Of a stretch of 64,000 bases of DNA, positions 63,168 through 64,000 are shown piece after piece. Both the position numbers and the translations under genes were made by a program. The stretch's first letter is position 1. Each line of letters begins with the position of its first letter. The notes under the pieces are model-generated. The model was not told the origin of the DNA. It worked only from the letters and a program-made list of their open reading frames with translations, and made no database searches. This DNA comes from Xiphias gladius. Its lineage: Eukaryota; Chordata; Actinopteri; Istiophoriformes; Xiphiidae. The stretch is from positions 17,503,501 to 17,567,500 of the forward strand of contig NC_053413.1 in NCBI RefSeq assembly GCF_016859285.1. The letters are read 5' to 3'.

Positions 63168-64000
63168 GTAAACAAATCATTGTGTTATGTACTGAGATCA
63201 CATAACAACAAATACTGTATACATTTATTGTTGCATGGATTTGATTACCATTATGTTACAATGATCAGATATTGTTGCAAATGGATTCTTTATTAATTTT
63301 GACAAAACCTGTCAGAAATTTGCAAATAATGAAATATTCCTGTACATTTGAAATCTCACTTTTCTCTAAATTTTAAATAAGTAAGCTGCTGGAATTTGAT
63401 CAACATGCTATACAGAAGTCGGATCATGTTTGCATGCAACCTGAAAATTCCAGGCTGAGTTGTAAACAGACTCAACGTTTCAACTGGTTTAGTGAGCCAA
63501 CTGTAAAAGGTCACGCTAAAGTTTAATGAAATGTTGTCTTGCTAAAAGAGTCGATGCAGTGCATCATTCTGATATAATTTAGTCTGGTGAGATAGAAAAC
63601 CCAGTTGCAGCTTGCATTTACATCGTTATGCCTCATTGATGCCTGATGGCAAAGGGAACACAACTCTTTTGGTGTCCTCCTTGCAGAGGTTTGGGATTAT
63701 TGACCAGGGTTTTTTTCATAGCTTTCTTTCTTGACTGATTGTAGGTAAGCATCTGTTTGATGGTTTATACATAGGGCATCAATGTTCCAGTGATTTTGGA
63801 CATTCAGGGGTCATTTAATGATTAGATATCCCTAGACATATGAGAGAAAATCCACCCCAAATTATGTTAAAGGTACAAAATCTATAATAGATTAGTGGCA
63901 TACTTTGCTATAAGGTGACCATAAGTTGCATCAGTTAGTGTCTTGCTGGATCCAATCAAACAGCAACTGATCTATAAACAAAAACTGACTGGCACACAGT
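63168..64000 (+). other. obscn: Obscurin intron, runs off the window
   Basis: Starts with donor GTAAAC after KLKVKG. No acceptor followed by an Ig-type open frame was found before the window ends, so the next exon is beyond 64000. Confidence 0.7.

Overview
The window is nuclear DNA of a ray-finned fish, most likely a percomorph teleost. The evidence is vertebrate multi-exon genes with short introns, CA/GT and A/T microsatellites, and several dispersed repeats I recognise as typical of percomorph genomes. I see no prokaryotic, organellar or viral genes. All exon models were built by hand from splice sites, reading frame and family conservation. The three complete genes each give a coding length divisible by three.

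Layout, left to right: (1) 1794-9204 (+), the 3' exons of an acid-sensing ion channel of ASIC1 type (N-terminal exons lie left of the window). (2) 15695-20871 (-), complete cdk5 in 12 coding exons, 292 aa. (3) 22477-28314 (-), complete abcb8, a mitochondrial half ABC transporter, 16 coding exons, 708 aa. (4) 29633-37401 (+), complete atg9, taken as atg9b from its neighbours, 13 coding exons, 810 aa. abcb8 and atg9b are head to head across about 1.3 kb. (5) 46935 to beyond 64000 (+), the 5' part of obscurin (obscn), about 2,288 codons seen: 22 Ig-type domains and one fibronectin III domain.

The order asic - cdk5 - abcb8 - atg9b matches human 7q36 (ASIC3, CDK5, ABCB8, ATG9B). The fish channel here therefore sits at the ASIC3 position although its sequence is ASIC1-like. 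Obscurin next to this block is not the human arrangement and may preserve an older linkage.

The most notable structures are two minor-spliceosome AT-AC introns in neighbouring genes (cdk5 16283-16501, atg9b 29952-30329). A run of eight near-identical obscurin Ig exons (54901-60243) shows segmental duplication, an inferred exon-deleting event at a hAT-like element, and mosaic exons that suggest gene conversion. The ASIC gene has a 2-nt tandem acceptor and a 53-nt exon that together switch the C-terminal tail. atg9b has a start-stop uORF just before its start codon. Obscn has a consensus CArG box in its upstream region. I found no unknown multi-gene system; the novelty is in gene architecture.
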